Below, piece after piece: positions 18,200-27,089 of a stretch of DNA of 64,000 nt. This DNA comes from CAYUYV01 sp964561475 (GTDB lineage Bacteria; Pseudomonadota; Alphaproteobacteria; JAJFIK01). The notes below the pieces were generated by a model. It was not told the DNA's origin, made no database searches, and worked only from the letters and a program-made list of their open reading frames with translations. The stretch spans positions 1-64,000 of the forward strand of contig CAZLPU010000014.1 of assembly GCA_964561475.1 (NCBI GenBank), given 5' to 3'. The position numbers and the translations under genes are program-made. Position 1 is the stretch's first letter; every line of letters begins with the position of its first letter.

Positions 18200-18757
18200 T
18201 TACCGGCGGATTTCGGTCACTTTCGCGCCGTTCAGGGAAACGCCGGCCAGCAGGCCCCGCTGCTCCAGAACCACGGCCACCACAGGCTGATTGAAGGTGG
18301 TGGACGTGATCTCACCGCTGACCCCTTCGTCGAGGACGGCAACTTCCGCGTCCGCACCGATTTCCCAACCGTCCCGCTCCTTCAGGGTCTCAAGGGCATC
18401 GTCTGTCATGAACAGCATGATGACGCTTTTCGACTGCGCTCCCGCCTGGAAACCGAAGGACGCGGAAAAGAAGGAGTAGTAACCTTCCGTGTCGCCGCCT
18501 TTCAGCAGAGCGCCTTCACCATATTCAGCACCGAAAACAAACGCCCCTTCGACGATGTTCGGGAACACGAGTTGGGCCTTGGACGCCTCCAGCAATTTGT
18601 CCGCACCGGCCACACCGGCCTTGAACTTGTCCATGGTCGCTTTCACGTCGATGTCGATTTCGGAGGCGGGGGCTGCGTTGGCGGTGGTGGCTGGTGCGAT
18701 GGAGAACGGCATGGCCAGCACGGCCAGGAGGCCGAGGGTCGAAAACAGTGCTTTCAT
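18200..18757 (-). CDS. SYLF (YSC84-type) lipid-binding domain protein, exported
   Basis: 185-aa protein with a Sec signal peptide (residues 1-28, cleavage probably after TANA or NAAP) and a SYLF/YSC84 domain spanning most of the mature chain. Typical features are the conserved VFPNIVEGAFVFGAEYGEGAL, the YYSFFSASFGFQAGAQS stretch and the C-terminal LMAGVSL-like LLAGVSLNGAKV. The family binds phosphoinositides in eukaryotes; bacterial members are periplasmic or lipoprotein-like with unclear roles. ATG at 18757 follows AGGAAGGA; the frame is open to 18862 without a better start. Confidence 0.9.
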   Translation of the reverse strand: MKALFSTLGLLAVLAMPFSIAPATTANAAPASEIDIDVKATMDKFKAGVAGADKLLEASKAQLVFPNIVEGAFVFGAEYGEGALLKGGDTEGYYSFFSASFGFQAGAQSKSVIMLFMTDDALETLKERDGWEIGADAEVAVLDEGVSGEITSTTFNQPVVAVVLEQRGLLAGVSLNGAKVTEIRR

Positions 18758-19073
18758 CTGATGTTCCTTCCTGCAAAAGACATGATTATCGCGACCCGTA
18801 CAAGACGGGTGGGCAGCGGATGAACGGGATTGCGCTTGATCCCACGAACAAAGAACAAGCAAATGCGGGGTTGGTTCCGCGAAACGGAAATTACCACAAT
18901 CGGCGCACCGGCACGCCAGAATTGAGACGATCCCGGACCGTCACGGCGGGCATGTCCATTACAATAAGGACAGGGATTTGCAGGCTGTCCGTGCGTTCAC
19001 CGCTTTGTGTTCAGGCGGGATTTTCAGGCAGGGTGCAGCACGGCGCGCAGACACAGTGACAACGAAGACACCG
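18758..19073. other. Intergenic region, 316 bp
   Basis: Region upstream of the SYLF gene and downstream of the luciferase-like monooxygenase gene. The A/T-richer segment at 18840-18970 may carry the SYLF promoter, but no convincing element can be assigned. Confidence 0.35.
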
Positions 19074-20102
19074 TTACAAAAGCGCGTCCGCGATCAGTTC
19101 ATAGGACCGCAGCCGCGCGGCCGCGTCGTGGATGAAAGTGTGGATCACCAGACGATCCGTGCCATAACGGGCGGCAAGGTCCATAAGTTGTATGCGGACG
19201 GTATCCTGGCTGCCGATGATGCACCGGTTCTGGACCTGACCGGCAAGCCTGCGCTGCATGTCATTGAGGGGGAAGGCGGCTGCTTCCTCCGGCGGCAGAA
19301 AGGCCGCGTGTTCACCGGAAAGAAGCTGGACCACCCACAGGGCCCGGGTCTGGGCCAGATGGTGCGCCTGCTCGTCCGTTGGGGCACAGATCACCGAGAC
19401 CGCCACCGCCGCATCCGGCCGCTCAGGCCCCCGGGCCGGCGTAAAGCCCTGCCTGTAACTCTCCAGAATCCTGGTGCCGTCCAGTCCGCCATCGCCCTCG
19501 TCACCGGAGATGAAATGGGCGTAGCCGAAGCCCGTCCCCAGATGGGCTGCGATGGACGCGCTCGATGGGCCTGATCCCAAAAGCCAGATCTGGGGCACAC
19601 CACTGCCCGGCGGCACCGCGTGAATCCCCTCATAGGGATGATCCGCGCCGATGGAGCCCATGCCCGCCGCATCTTCCAGGAGCCGGATGAGGAGGTCCAC
19701 TTTCTGGGGATAGACTTCCGGACTGAAGGCTTTGGGTCCGTTCTGGAGGGCGGCCGCCGTGCGGGGGTCCGTGCCCGGCGCACGCCCGAGGCCCAGATCG
19801 ATCCGCCCCGGGAATAGGGTCTCCAGCATACGGAACTGTTCGGCGATTTTCAGGGGCGCGTAATGCTGCATGAGAATACCGGCGCACCCCACCCGCATGG
19901 TCCGGGTCACGCTGGCAATCCGGGTCATGAGGATTTCCGGACAGCTTCCGGCGAAGGAGCGGGTGTTGTGGTGTTCGGCCACCCAGTAGCGGCTGTAGCC
20001 CATGGCTTCCCCCGCCTGGGCAAGGGCAAGGGTTTCGTTGACCGCCTCGGCCGCCGTGCCATTGGCCCGGATCGGGGACTGATCGAGAATGCCCAGTTCC
20101 AT
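19074..20102 (-). CDS. Luciferase-like flavin-dependent monooxygenase (LLM class, MsnO8-like)
   Basis: 342-aa FMN/F420-superfamily TIM-barrel oxidoreductase. The start MELGILDQSPI, the YWVAEHHNTRSFAGSCPEI motif, RVGCAGILMQHYAPLKIAEQ and RIDLGLGRAPGTD are hallmarks of the single-component LLM group related to bacterial luciferase alpha. It would oxidise a small organic substrate with reduced flavin supplied by another reductase. Its start lies 3 nt after the stop of the upstream thioesterase gene, so the two form an operon. The substrate is unknown. Confidence 0.9.
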   Translation of the reverse strand: MELGILDQSPIRANGTAAEAVNETLALAQAGEAMGYSRYWVAEHHNTRSFAGSCPEILMTRIASVTRTMRVGCAGILMQHYAPLKIAEQFRMLETLFPGRIDLGLGRAPGTDPRTAAALQNGPKAFSPEVYPQKVDLLIRLLEDAAGMGSIGADHPYEGIHAVPPGSGVPQIWLLGSGPSSASIAAHLGTGFGYAHFISGDEGDGGLDGTRILESYRQGFTPARGPERPDAAVAVSVICAPTDEQAHHLAQTRALWVVQLLSGEHAAFLPPEEAAAFPLNDMQRRLAGQVQNRCIIGSQDTVRIQLMDLAARYGTDRLVIHTFIHDAAARLRSYELIADALL

Positions 20103-20105
20103 GGT

Positions 20106-20564
20106 TCAGCTCCGGATTTTCTTCAGGACCCCGGAAAAGGTGAGCAGGACCGCGGGATCCGTTTCTCCCTCCCGGCGGGTGAAAATGGTCCCCCGGGAGA
20201 ACACGAGGCTCCCCGTTGACCGGACCATCTCCCCTTCGGCTTCGATCAGGTCCCCAGCAAAGCCTGCACCGACGAATTCCGAGGAAAAGGAGATGGTCAC
20301 CGCCGAAATGTCCTGAAGGGCGGGCTTGGCGAAAATGAACAGGCTGAAATCGGCGAAGGTCATCAGGGAGCCGCCATGGAGGGCGCCGCCCGCATTGCAG
20401 TTGTGGTCCCTGGCCTCAAAGGCGCAGCGGTACCGGCCATCGCCCATATCCTGGAAGAAATAGGGACCCGTGTATTCCTCGAACGGATCGAACCCCTCCC
20501 ATTTGCGGTACCCCTCAAGGCGGCCCGTCCCCCACACGTTTTCGTTTGCCCTACGCTCCGTCAT
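20106..20564 (-). CDS. PaaI-type hotdog thioesterase
   Basis: 152-aa hotdog-fold protein. CNAGGALHGGSLMTFADFSLF contains the typical HGG motif on the long helix used by PaaI/YbgC-like acyl-CoA thioesterases, followed by the AVTISFSSEFVGAGFAGDLIEAEGE beta strands. ATG at 20564 is chosen because the family domain starts here; the frame extends upstream to 20660 only as noise opposite the next gene. It is directly upstream of the luciferase-like gene. The acyl substrate is unknown. Confidence 0.88.
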   Translation of the reverse strand: MTERRANENVWGTGRLEGYRKWEGFDPFEEYTGPYFFQDMGDGRYRCAFEARDHNCNAGGALHGGSLMTFADFSLFIFAKPALQDISAVTISFSSEFVGAGFAGDLIEAEGEMVRSTGSLVFSRGTIFTRREGETDPAVLLTFSGVLKKIRS

Positions 20565-20684
20565 GCGATGTCCCCGCTCGGTTCCCTTGGTACACTCACA
20601 ATGGCAAGGCTGGCGCGGGCAGGCAACCGGCATTGGGAGCAGAGGCTTCGTGGCCCTCATGGGCAGCCGCTATGGGAGGACGGG

Positions 20685-21425
20685 ATGGATTTTGACAAGA
20701 TCGTGGATGATCTGGACGAGACGGTCTGCCGGGATGCCCTTAAAGCGATCCTTGCGGGTTATTGTTCTCCGGCTTTCGGCGCGCTCCCGAAACGGGAAAT
20801 CGATCTGCTGTTTTTCGAGCTTCTCTACAGTGTGGGGGTCATCGGCCCCGGGGACAGCCTCTATACCCTGATGCGGGACCTGCGGGTGACCCGGCCCAAG
20901 GCCCGGGCGCTGATGTTTGAACGGGAGGTGCGCAGGGCCACTGCTGATTCCGGCCAGCTCGATGCGGAACTGCGCACCCTTCTGGGCCAGGCCCGGTTCG
21001 TGAAGGACGGAACCTATTTCGTCATGGAGGTGGAAAACCCGCTTCTACAGGACCATCTGCGTGAACATGTCCGCAAGCTGAACTATCTGACGGATACTTC
21101 TTTCAATCCCCAGCTTGTCCGGGTGCCCGTGGAAGCGGTAACCGCCCTCAGCGCGAAAATCATTCCGGACCAGGAGCAGGAAGCCATCCGCAAGGCCCTG
21201 GTCAAGGCCGGTATGCCCGATGGCAGTTTCACCGGTGTCCTGAAAGGCGCGCTCAAGGTGCTGGGAGAACATCTGGCGAAGGAAGCAGGCGGCAGATTCG
21301 CCGAAACCGTTGTGGACAACACGGTCTCCTATCTCAAACCGGTCTTCGGCGCCTCGGGAAAGGCCATCACGGAGAGCTGGAAGGGCCTGCTGAAGGCCAC
21401 GGACACATCCACGATCTCCGTATAA
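20685..21425 (+). CDS. Conserved-looking hypothetical protein with HTH-like N-terminus
   Basis: 246-aa protein with no family recognised. ATG at 20685 follows GGGAGGA by 4 nt and is the only well-signalled start; upstream codons of the same frame lie opposite the thioesterase gene. The first 90 residues look all-helical, and SLYTLMRDLRVTRPKARAL could form a helix-turn-helix. The C-terminal part (about 150-225) is amphipathic and Lys/Ala-rich. It is transcribed divergently from the thioesterase/monooxygenase pair and convergently with the TPR gene (16-bp gap). It could be a regulator, but that is a guess. Confidence 0.7.
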   Translation: MDFDKIVDDLDETVCRDALKAILAGYCSPAFGALPKREIDLLFFELLYSVGVIGPGDSLYTLMRDLRVTRPKARALMFEREVRRATADSGQLDAELRTLLGQARFVKDGTYFVMEVENPLLQDHLREHVRKLNYLTDTSFNPQLVRVPVEAVTALSAKIIPDQEQEAIRKALVKAGMPDGSFTGVLKGALKVLGEHLAKEAGGRFAETVVDNTVSYLKPVFGASGKAITESWKGLLKATDTSTISV

Positions 21426-21440
21426 AGAGGGGGTGCCCGA

Positions 21441-23141
21441 TCACAGGGGGCGGAAATCCATCGCAATGGTCAGACGGGTCTGGGTGCCGGTGAAGGGCAC
21501 GGTTCCGTGCCAGAGATAGGACGGAAACAGGGCAATTCGGCCCGCACGGGGCTCCACCAGATGGGCCGGACCATCCAGGCCCGGTACCGGAATGGGCGGT
21601 TCGCCGAATTTGAGCCAGCCCTGGTGTTCCGCCGCCCCCGGAACATCGTCGGGAATGTCCACATAATAGGCCGAACTGATCCAGCCGCCCCCATGGAAAT
21701 GATTCACATGGAAGCCATTGGGCCGCAGGCGTACGGACCAGGATCCGTCCACGGTCCATCCCTGTTTCCGCCGCCCGAAAAACGGATGGTCCGGATCGTG
21801 GGGCATGGCCTGGATGAACCGGTCCAGCGGCTCCTTTAATGCGGCAAAGAGCGCTTTCAGGATCGGATCATCCATCCGGTGCAGGGGCTCGCTGGTCTGG
21901 GTGCCCTCCCGCAGGGACTGATCCAGGGGGTGACCGGTGGCCTGGTGCATATTGTGCAGCCGCGCGCTCAGGGCCCCATTGAATGCCGCCATATCGGAAA
22001 ACCCCTCCGGCGCCTCAAGGTCAGCCACACCCACCAGGGCCGTGTAATCCGTTGGCTGACCGGTGGTCCGCCGGGCGGTTTCCCGATAGGCCAGCCAGGC
22101 CTGGTCATGGGGATGGGATTTGAGGGCTTCGGCGCACAGGGCCAGGGCTTCATCTCCCTGGCCCGCCTGAAGGAGCACACGCACCAGGCCCGTTGCGATG
22201 GCCCAGTCTTTCGGTGCAGCGTCCCTGGCCCGGCGTGCCCTGCCCAGAGCCGGTTCCAGGTCGCGCGCCTCGCGCAGAATGTCGGCTGCCAGAAAATCAA
22301 AGGGCGGATGGGTTCCAAAACGCTGTTCCGCCTCCTGAATGACGGAAAGGGCTTCGTCGTTGCGCCCCATCCGGTGGAGCACGGTGGCCTTGCGGTGCCA
22401 GGGCTCCGGGTCCTTCGGTCTGGCCTTGAAGGCACGATCGAACAGGGGAGGGATGGCCTCGGGCTGCCCGGCGGTCCAGAGCAACTGCACAAGACCCTCA
22501 AGGGCTTCCCGGTGTCCGGGGCGGCTTTCCAGAGCCCGGCGGTAGGCGCTTTCCGCTTCCTCCCGCTGGCCCAGTTTTAGGGCCGTTTTCGCGAGGATTG
22601 CCAGGATGTCCGGTTCCCCGGGCCGTGCCGCATCCGCCTTGCGCAGACAGGCAGCGGCCTCCTCGAACTGGAACAATCCCCCATGGGCCTTGCCCGCCAG
22701 AAACATTCCCGCCGGTCCCTGACGATCTGCCTTGGGAAGAGTATCCAGCGCTTCAAGACCGTCCCTGAAGCGTCCGAGGGCGATGAGGGCGGAAGCCCGG
22801 CACAGGACCGCGCCGGATACGGACTGATCAGCGATAGAGGCCAGGACATCAAGGGCCTCCGCCGCCCGCCCAAGATCGATCAGGGTCTGGGCCAGATTGA
22901 TCCGGGGGGAGAGTTGGCCGGGGGAGAGCTTGACCGCGTCCTCATAGGCGCCGATGGCCTCGGCCGGGCGGCCCAGGGCCAGCAGCAGATGCCCGGCTGT
23001 GTTCCTCAGCGGACCATGGGCGGGCGCAAGGCCGATCGCCTCCTGAAGCGCCCGGGAGGCGGTGCCCAGGTCACCGGCCCTGAGAGCCTGTTCCGCCCTC
23101 TGATGGAGTTGCGAGGCTTTGGGCGGCAAAGGGCTGGCCAT
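21441..23141 (-). CDS. TPR-repeat protein with C-terminal 2OG-Fe(II) oxygenase-like domain
   Basis: 566-aa protein. Residues about 10-350 are tandem tetratricopeptide repeats with the usual A, G, Y/F and P spacing (for example GRPAEAIGAYEDAVKLSPGQ). The C-terminal 190 residues match the putative 2OG-Fe(II) oxygenase family: HVNHFHGGGWISSAYYVDIP near residue 480 carries the first metal ligands, GRIALFPSYLWHGTVPF near 540 the distal His, and an Arg in TRLTIAMDF binds 2-oxoglutarate. Such fusions may hydroxylate proteins or small molecules; the target is unknown. The start is the ATG at 23141, with a weak GAGGG about 10 nt upstream. The upstream receptor gene is separated by a terminator. Confidence 0.88.
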   Translation of the reverse strand: MASPLPPKASQLHQRAEQALRAGDLGTASRALQEAIGLAPAHGPLRNTAGHLLLALGRPAEAIGAYEDAVKLSPGQLSPRINLAQTLIDLGRAAEALDVLASIADQSVSGAVLCRASALIALGRFRDGLEALDTLPKADRQGPAGMFLAGKAHGGLFQFEEAAACLRKADAARPGEPDILAILAKTALKLGQREEAESAYRRALESRPGHREALEGLVQLLWTAGQPEAIPPLFDRAFKARPKDPEPWHRKATVLHRMGRNDEALSVIQEAEQRFGTHPPFDFLAADILREARDLEPALGRARRARDAAPKDWAIATGLVRVLLQAGQGDEALALCAEALKSHPHDQAWLAYRETARRTTGQPTDYTALVGVADLEAPEGFSDMAAFNGALSARLHNMHQATGHPLDQSLREGTQTSEPLHRMDDPILKALFAALKEPLDRFIQAMPHDPDHPFFGRRKQGWTVDGSWSVRLRPNGFHVNHFHGGGWISSAYYVDIPDDVPGAAEHQGWLKFGEPPIPVPGLDGPAHLVEPRAGRIALFPSYLWHGTVPFTGTQTRLTIAMDFRPL

Positions 23142-23214
23142 GGCAAAACGACCCTCAGGAATGAACGAAACGCAACGGCAGTCTACCGGCGCAGTCTATC
23201 GGAACTCGACCCAT

Positions 23215-23246
23215 GAAAAAAAGGGCGGCCACGAGGACCGCCCTTC
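23215..23246 (-). terminator. Rho-independent terminator of the TonB receptor gene
   Basis: On the minus strand, AAGGGCGG and CCGCCCTT form an 8-bp stem with a 9-nt loop, followed by TTTTTT (about 23215-23222). It lies 23 bp past the stop of the receptor gene at 23269 and before the TPR gene start. Confidence 0.9.
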
Positions 23247-23268
23247 CAGGTATCCCATGGGGTTGGGA

Positions 23269-26200
23269 TCAGAAGCTGTAGCGCAGGCCGAACTGGACCC
23301 GCCAGACGGAGGCGGAGGTCACCCGGTTCACGCTGTCGTCCGGATTGAAGCCGGAGATGATGTAGCGGCCCTGATCGTCCACACCCACATCGACCAGATC
23401 CACCTGGGAGGTGTTGAACCGGCGCAGGATGTTGGCCTCGTCGGAGAACATGTTCGGCAGGTTATCGAAGTCCACGAACAGCACCGTGCGGTGGCCGTTC
23501 AGGAAGCCCGGGAACTCCTGCTGGATCCGCATGTCCAGGTCGAGGAACCAGTCATTGCGGCAGCTGTTGCGCTCGTAAGTGCCGCCCCGGTTATCGTCCA
23601 GACACTGTTCCTCGGAGATGTACCGGTCCAGGGCTTCGAGGGCCGCAGGATCGGAGAGGGGGCTGATGTTCGGGTCGGTCAGACCGGCAGGGACATAGAG
23701 CAGCGCGTTGTCGCTGCCTGCCTCGAAGCCGGAGAAGAAGCCGCCGTCGAAGGTGTAGTCATAGGGCCGGCCAGACCGGGCCTGGAAGAAGAAGGCGACG
23801 GTGGTCGGGAAGTTTTCCCAGAACTCGGTCCGGAAGCTCGCGGTGAACACCGCGTTGTGCGTCGTCTCGAACCGGGAGGTGCCCACTTCCGGGTTCAGAT
23901 AATCGAACACGGAGGTAGCGTTGAAGTTCGAGGTGGACTGGGCGCTGGTGTTATCCCGGTTGGATTCCACGTCGGAGAACGCGTAGCCCGTGTTGACGCT
24001 CAAGGTGCCCGGTGCCTGGACGAATGGCGTGCGGTAGTCGAAGTCCTTGGCGAAGGCCACCGAGAAGCTGAGTGTGTCGAAATCCTCGCCATTGGTGAGC
24101 TGGATTTCGTCATCCCGGGATCCGAAGCACTCGGAGGTGACATTGTCGAAGCCCTTGCGGGGACCACGGAACTCGGCGTTACAGCCGTCCAGGGTCGGAT
24201 CCACAGCTTCGTAGATCGGGCGACCGTCGATGGTGAAACCGCCCAAGCCCTGGTCCGGGTTGACGGCGAAGGACAGGTCCACGAAGTCCGCCGGGTTCCG
24301 GAAGCGGCTGTAGATCACGTCCATGTTGACGGACCAGTTGTCGAAGAAGCCGCCAGCATAGCCGTCGAAATCCGTCAGGTGGCTGAAGCCGATATTGGCC
24401 CGGATCACGGACGGTACTTCGAAATCAAGATCCGTGGACTGGGTGTCAGACAGAACCTGGTTGGCCTGTTCGATCTGCTGGTCGGTTACGCAGTTGGGCA
24501 GACCCTTGAAGTTTCCGTTGTCGTCGATGGCCTGGAAGTCGGAGTCCTGACAGCCGTCACCGAGGCTGGAACCGAAACCGATGGCGCCGCCGAAATTCTG
24601 GAAGCTGTTGGAGATCCACACGGTCGGGTCACCGCCGGCGAAGACACCGACACCGCCGCGGACCTGGGTCCGGCCGAACGTGTCGTAGGGCACGTCGTAG
24701 GTGAAGCCGAAGCGCGGGAGCACAATGTCCAGATCATCGAAGGACAGATTGTTCGGGAAGCCGTACCGGTTGATGAAGTTGTCGTTCGTCCGCGGCCGAT
24801 CACCCCGGTAGAAGTCGTAGCGCACGCCCAGCACCAGTTCCAGGTTCTGGGTGGCCTGGATCGTGTCCTGGAAATAGAGGGTGTTGATGGCAAACTTGTA
24901 GTTGGCAGCCGCATCGAACGGATCGCCGGTGAAGGAGCCGAGACCGTAGAAGCCTGCGGCGTCGCCGGCAAACACCTGATCCGCATTCGGAGAGGTGTCG
25001 AAGCCCTGGGAGACCACCCCGTTCCGGAAGTCTTCGATATTGGCGAAGTTGATCGTGCCCGTGGCGTTCACGATAAACAGGTTGAAGACTTCCCGCTGTT
25101 CCCACTCATAGCCGAAGCGGAAGGTGTGACGGCCCCAGTTGTAGTCGGCGGAAATCCGGATCTGGTCGGTCTGGACGTCAAGCTGGTTGGCGGAGCGGAA
25201 AATGCCCGGGCCGGAGGCCTGAACGATACCGATCCTGCCGTTGTCCGGGTTCTGCACACCGACCTGAAGAATGGGGATGGAGTTGCTCTGGGCTTCACCG
25301 CCGCCGATGGGGCCCTGGTTGTCCTGGTAGTCGAAGCGGGACAGGCGGAAGTCGGTGGAAAGATTTTCCGTCCACTGGGAGAACAGACGGGCCGAGTAGA
25401 ACTCGGACTCGGTGCCTTCTTCCTCAAAGGTGTTCAGGTACTGGAAGTTGGTGGAGTTGATGAACTCCTCTTCCTGGTTGCGCTCCCGGATCCGCAGATA
25501 GGTGAATTCCGCCCGGTGGTTTTCGTCGATGATCCAGTCCCAGCGGGTCAGGATCCGGCGGGTGCGCTCTTCCAGGCTGCGGGCGACGCCGCCATTGTCG
25601 ATGCCGTAGACATCCTGGGTGATCTGCGCGATTTCCTCGGCCACTTCGGAGGTCAGGAAGGGCAGCTCAGTGGCAAAGCCGCCGCCGATGGGTCCTTCAT
25701 CGAAAGGTGTGGCGGAGCGGCGCTCCTCCTCATAGGCCACGAAGAAGAACAGCTTGTCTTCAATGATCGGGCCGCCCAGAGACGCGCCCCAGTTGTACTC
25801 TTCGAAATTGTCGTTGGTGATGTCATCACCTTCCAGGGTGCTGCCCCGGAACTCGTCGCTGTTGAAGACCGAGAAGAAGCTGCCGGAGAATTCGTTGGTG
25901 CCGCCCTTGGTGATCACGTTGATGCCACAGCCGGTGAACTGGCCGTAGGTCACGTCGAAGGGGGCGAACTCGACGGCGATTTCCCGGATGGAGTCGAGAG
26001 GCACAGGAGAGACGTTTCGGCCGGCAAAGCCCGTGCCGTTCAGGCCGAAGGGGTCGCCGATCCGCACACCGTCCAGAGTCACATTGTTGAAGCGGTCGTT
26101 GGCGCCAAGGCAGCTCACCCGGTCCACTTCGTCATTGGAACGGTCGATGCTCACCCGGGGGTCGATCCGGATGATGTCCCGGAAATCCCGCTCCAGGGAG

Positions 26201-26661
26201 GGGAAGCTCTCGATGGTTTCCAGGTTGAAGCTGGAGCTCGGGCCGATGGCGATGGTGCCGATTTCGTCCCGGCTGGCCTGAACGACGATGGTGTCTTCCG
26301 TGATGTCGCCGCCGACGGCGTCCAGGTTCACGGAGAGGCGGGTGTCAGCGTTCAGGGTGGTGAAGATGCCTTCGACCTGCTCGCCCCGGAACCCTTCAGC
26401 GGTCACCGTTACGATGTACGGACCGCCCACGGTCAGGCCGCCTGCGAGAACCTCACCCCGGGCATTGGTGGTGAAGGTTCGGGTGCTGTTCGTGCGGGTG
26501 TCGGTGATCCTCACCGTGGCCCCGGCGATCGGCGCGCCGTCAGCATCGGTCACGGCACCCCGGATCGAGGAGGTGATTTCCTGGGCGTAGCCCGGAACGG
26601 CTGTGGCGGCCATCAGCGCGATGGCGGCCGAGCTCACGGTCAGTGTGTTGAACAGGCGCAT
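23269..26661 (-). CDS. TonB-dependent receptor, Oar-like (1130 aa)
   Basis: Outer-membrane receptor. A Sec signal peptide (residues 1-26, cleavage after GYA) is followed by a carboxypeptidase-regulatory-like beta-sandwich (about 27-110; SIRGAVTDADGAPIAGATV), a plug domain (about 125-255, with LDGVRIGDPFG and VITKGGTNEFSGS) and a long beta-barrel ending in the terminal Phe of FGLRYSF. This architecture is that of Oar-type receptors, common in alphaproteobacteria and myxobacteria, which import large substrates or act in adhesion and development. ATG at 26661 follows GGAGAGGGGAA. It is monocistronic with its own terminator. The substrate is unknown. Confidence 0.93.
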   Translation of the reverse strand: MRLFNTLTVSSAAIALMAATAVPGYAQEITSSIRGAVTDADGAPIAGATVRITDTRTNSTRTFTTNARGEVLAGGLTVGGPYIVTVTAEGFRGEQVEGIFTTLNADTRLSVNLDAVGGDITEDTIVVQASRDEIGTIAIGPSSSFNLETIESFPSLERDFRDIIRIDPRVSIDRSNDEVDRVSCLGANDRFNNVTLDGVRIGDPFGLNGTGFAGRNVSPVPLDSIREIAVEFAPFDVTYGQFTGCGINVITKGGTNEFSGSFFSVFNSDEFRGSTLEGDDITNDNFEEYNWGASLGGPIIEDKLFFFVAYEEERRSATPFDEGPIGGGFATELPFLTSEVAEEIAQITQDVYGIDNGGVARSLEERTRRILTRWDWIIDENHRAEFTYLRIRERNQEEEFINSTNFQYLNTFEEEGTESEFYSARLFSQWTENLSTDFRLSRFDYQDNQGPIGGGEAQSNSIPILQVGVQNPDNGRIGIVQASGPGIFRSANQLDVQTDQIRISADYNWGRHTFRFGYEWEQREVFNLFIVNATGTINFANIEDFRNGVVSQGFDTSPNADQVFAGDAAGFYGLGSFTGDPFDAAANYKFAINTLYFQDTIQATQNLELVLGVRYDFYRGDRPRTNDNFINRYGFPNNLSFDDLDIVLPRFGFTYDVPYDTFGRTQVRGGVGVFAGGDPTVWISNSFQNFGGAIGFGSSLGDGCQDSDFQAIDDNGNFKGLPNCVTDQQIEQANQVLSDTQSTDLDFEVPSVIRANIGFSHLTDFDGYAGGFFDNWSVNMDVIYSRFRNPADFVDLSFAVNPDQGLGGFTIDGRPIYEAVDPTLDGCNAEFRGPRKGFDNVTSECFGSRDDEIQLTNGEDFDTLSFSVAFAKDFDYRTPFVQAPGTLSVNTGYAFSDVESNRDNTSAQSTSNFNATSVFDYLNPEVGTSRFETTHNAVFTASFRTEFWENFPTTVAFFFQARSGRPYDYTFDGGFFSGFEAGSDNALLYVPAGLTDPNISPLSDPAALEALDRYISEEQCLDDNRGGTYERNSCRNDWFLDLDMRIQQEFPGFLNGHRTVLFVDFDNLPNMFSDEANILRRFNTSQVDLVDVGVDDQGRYIISGFNPDDSVNRVTSASVWRVQFGLRYSF

Positions 26662-27089
26662 GGTTCCCCTCTCCATGTCTGAATCTACCCGGACGGTTTT
26701 CGTCCGCAATATATCTGGCGCGATGTGTTTGGTCGTCGTTGGACTATGTAAATGAGGTCGGACCCCCGGCGGGTAGTCCCGCACGGTGCGCGGCAACTCC
26801 TACGGGGCTCTTGCGCTGCAACACTATGGCCGCTCCATGACAGCCGTGTGACGCCGCGCCTAAATTTGTCCCAATTTCGATCACGATTTATACATCTTGA
26901 GGATGTTTTGAGGAGCGTTATACAGTCGCGCTAAGGTCGGGGCCAACGAGGCCGGATCACGCTCCGGCCCCGGCCCGGCGCCTTTGTGCAGCCCACCTGA
27001 GATGGTGCGCATCCTGAGCGACAAGACCGAGGAGCCGCTTCCGCTTGTTTAGGACCGGATTGAGCGGCGCTCCTTGTTGCAGAGGGGTG
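26662..27089. other. Intergenic region, 428 bp
   Basis: Lies between the TonB receptor start and the MFS gene stop (both minus strand), so it should hold the receptor promoter. The segment 26870-26930 is notably A/T-rich, but no convincing -35/-10 pair is seen. No gene or RNA was recognised. Confidence 0.4.

Noticed and set aside
23119..26682. Long plus-strand open frame of about 1187 codons opposite the TonB receptor
   Set aside because: It mirrors the receptor gene exactly. High GC at third positions suppresses stop codons on the opposite strand, and the translation is compositionally odd (Val/Gly/Asp/Glu repeats) with no domains.
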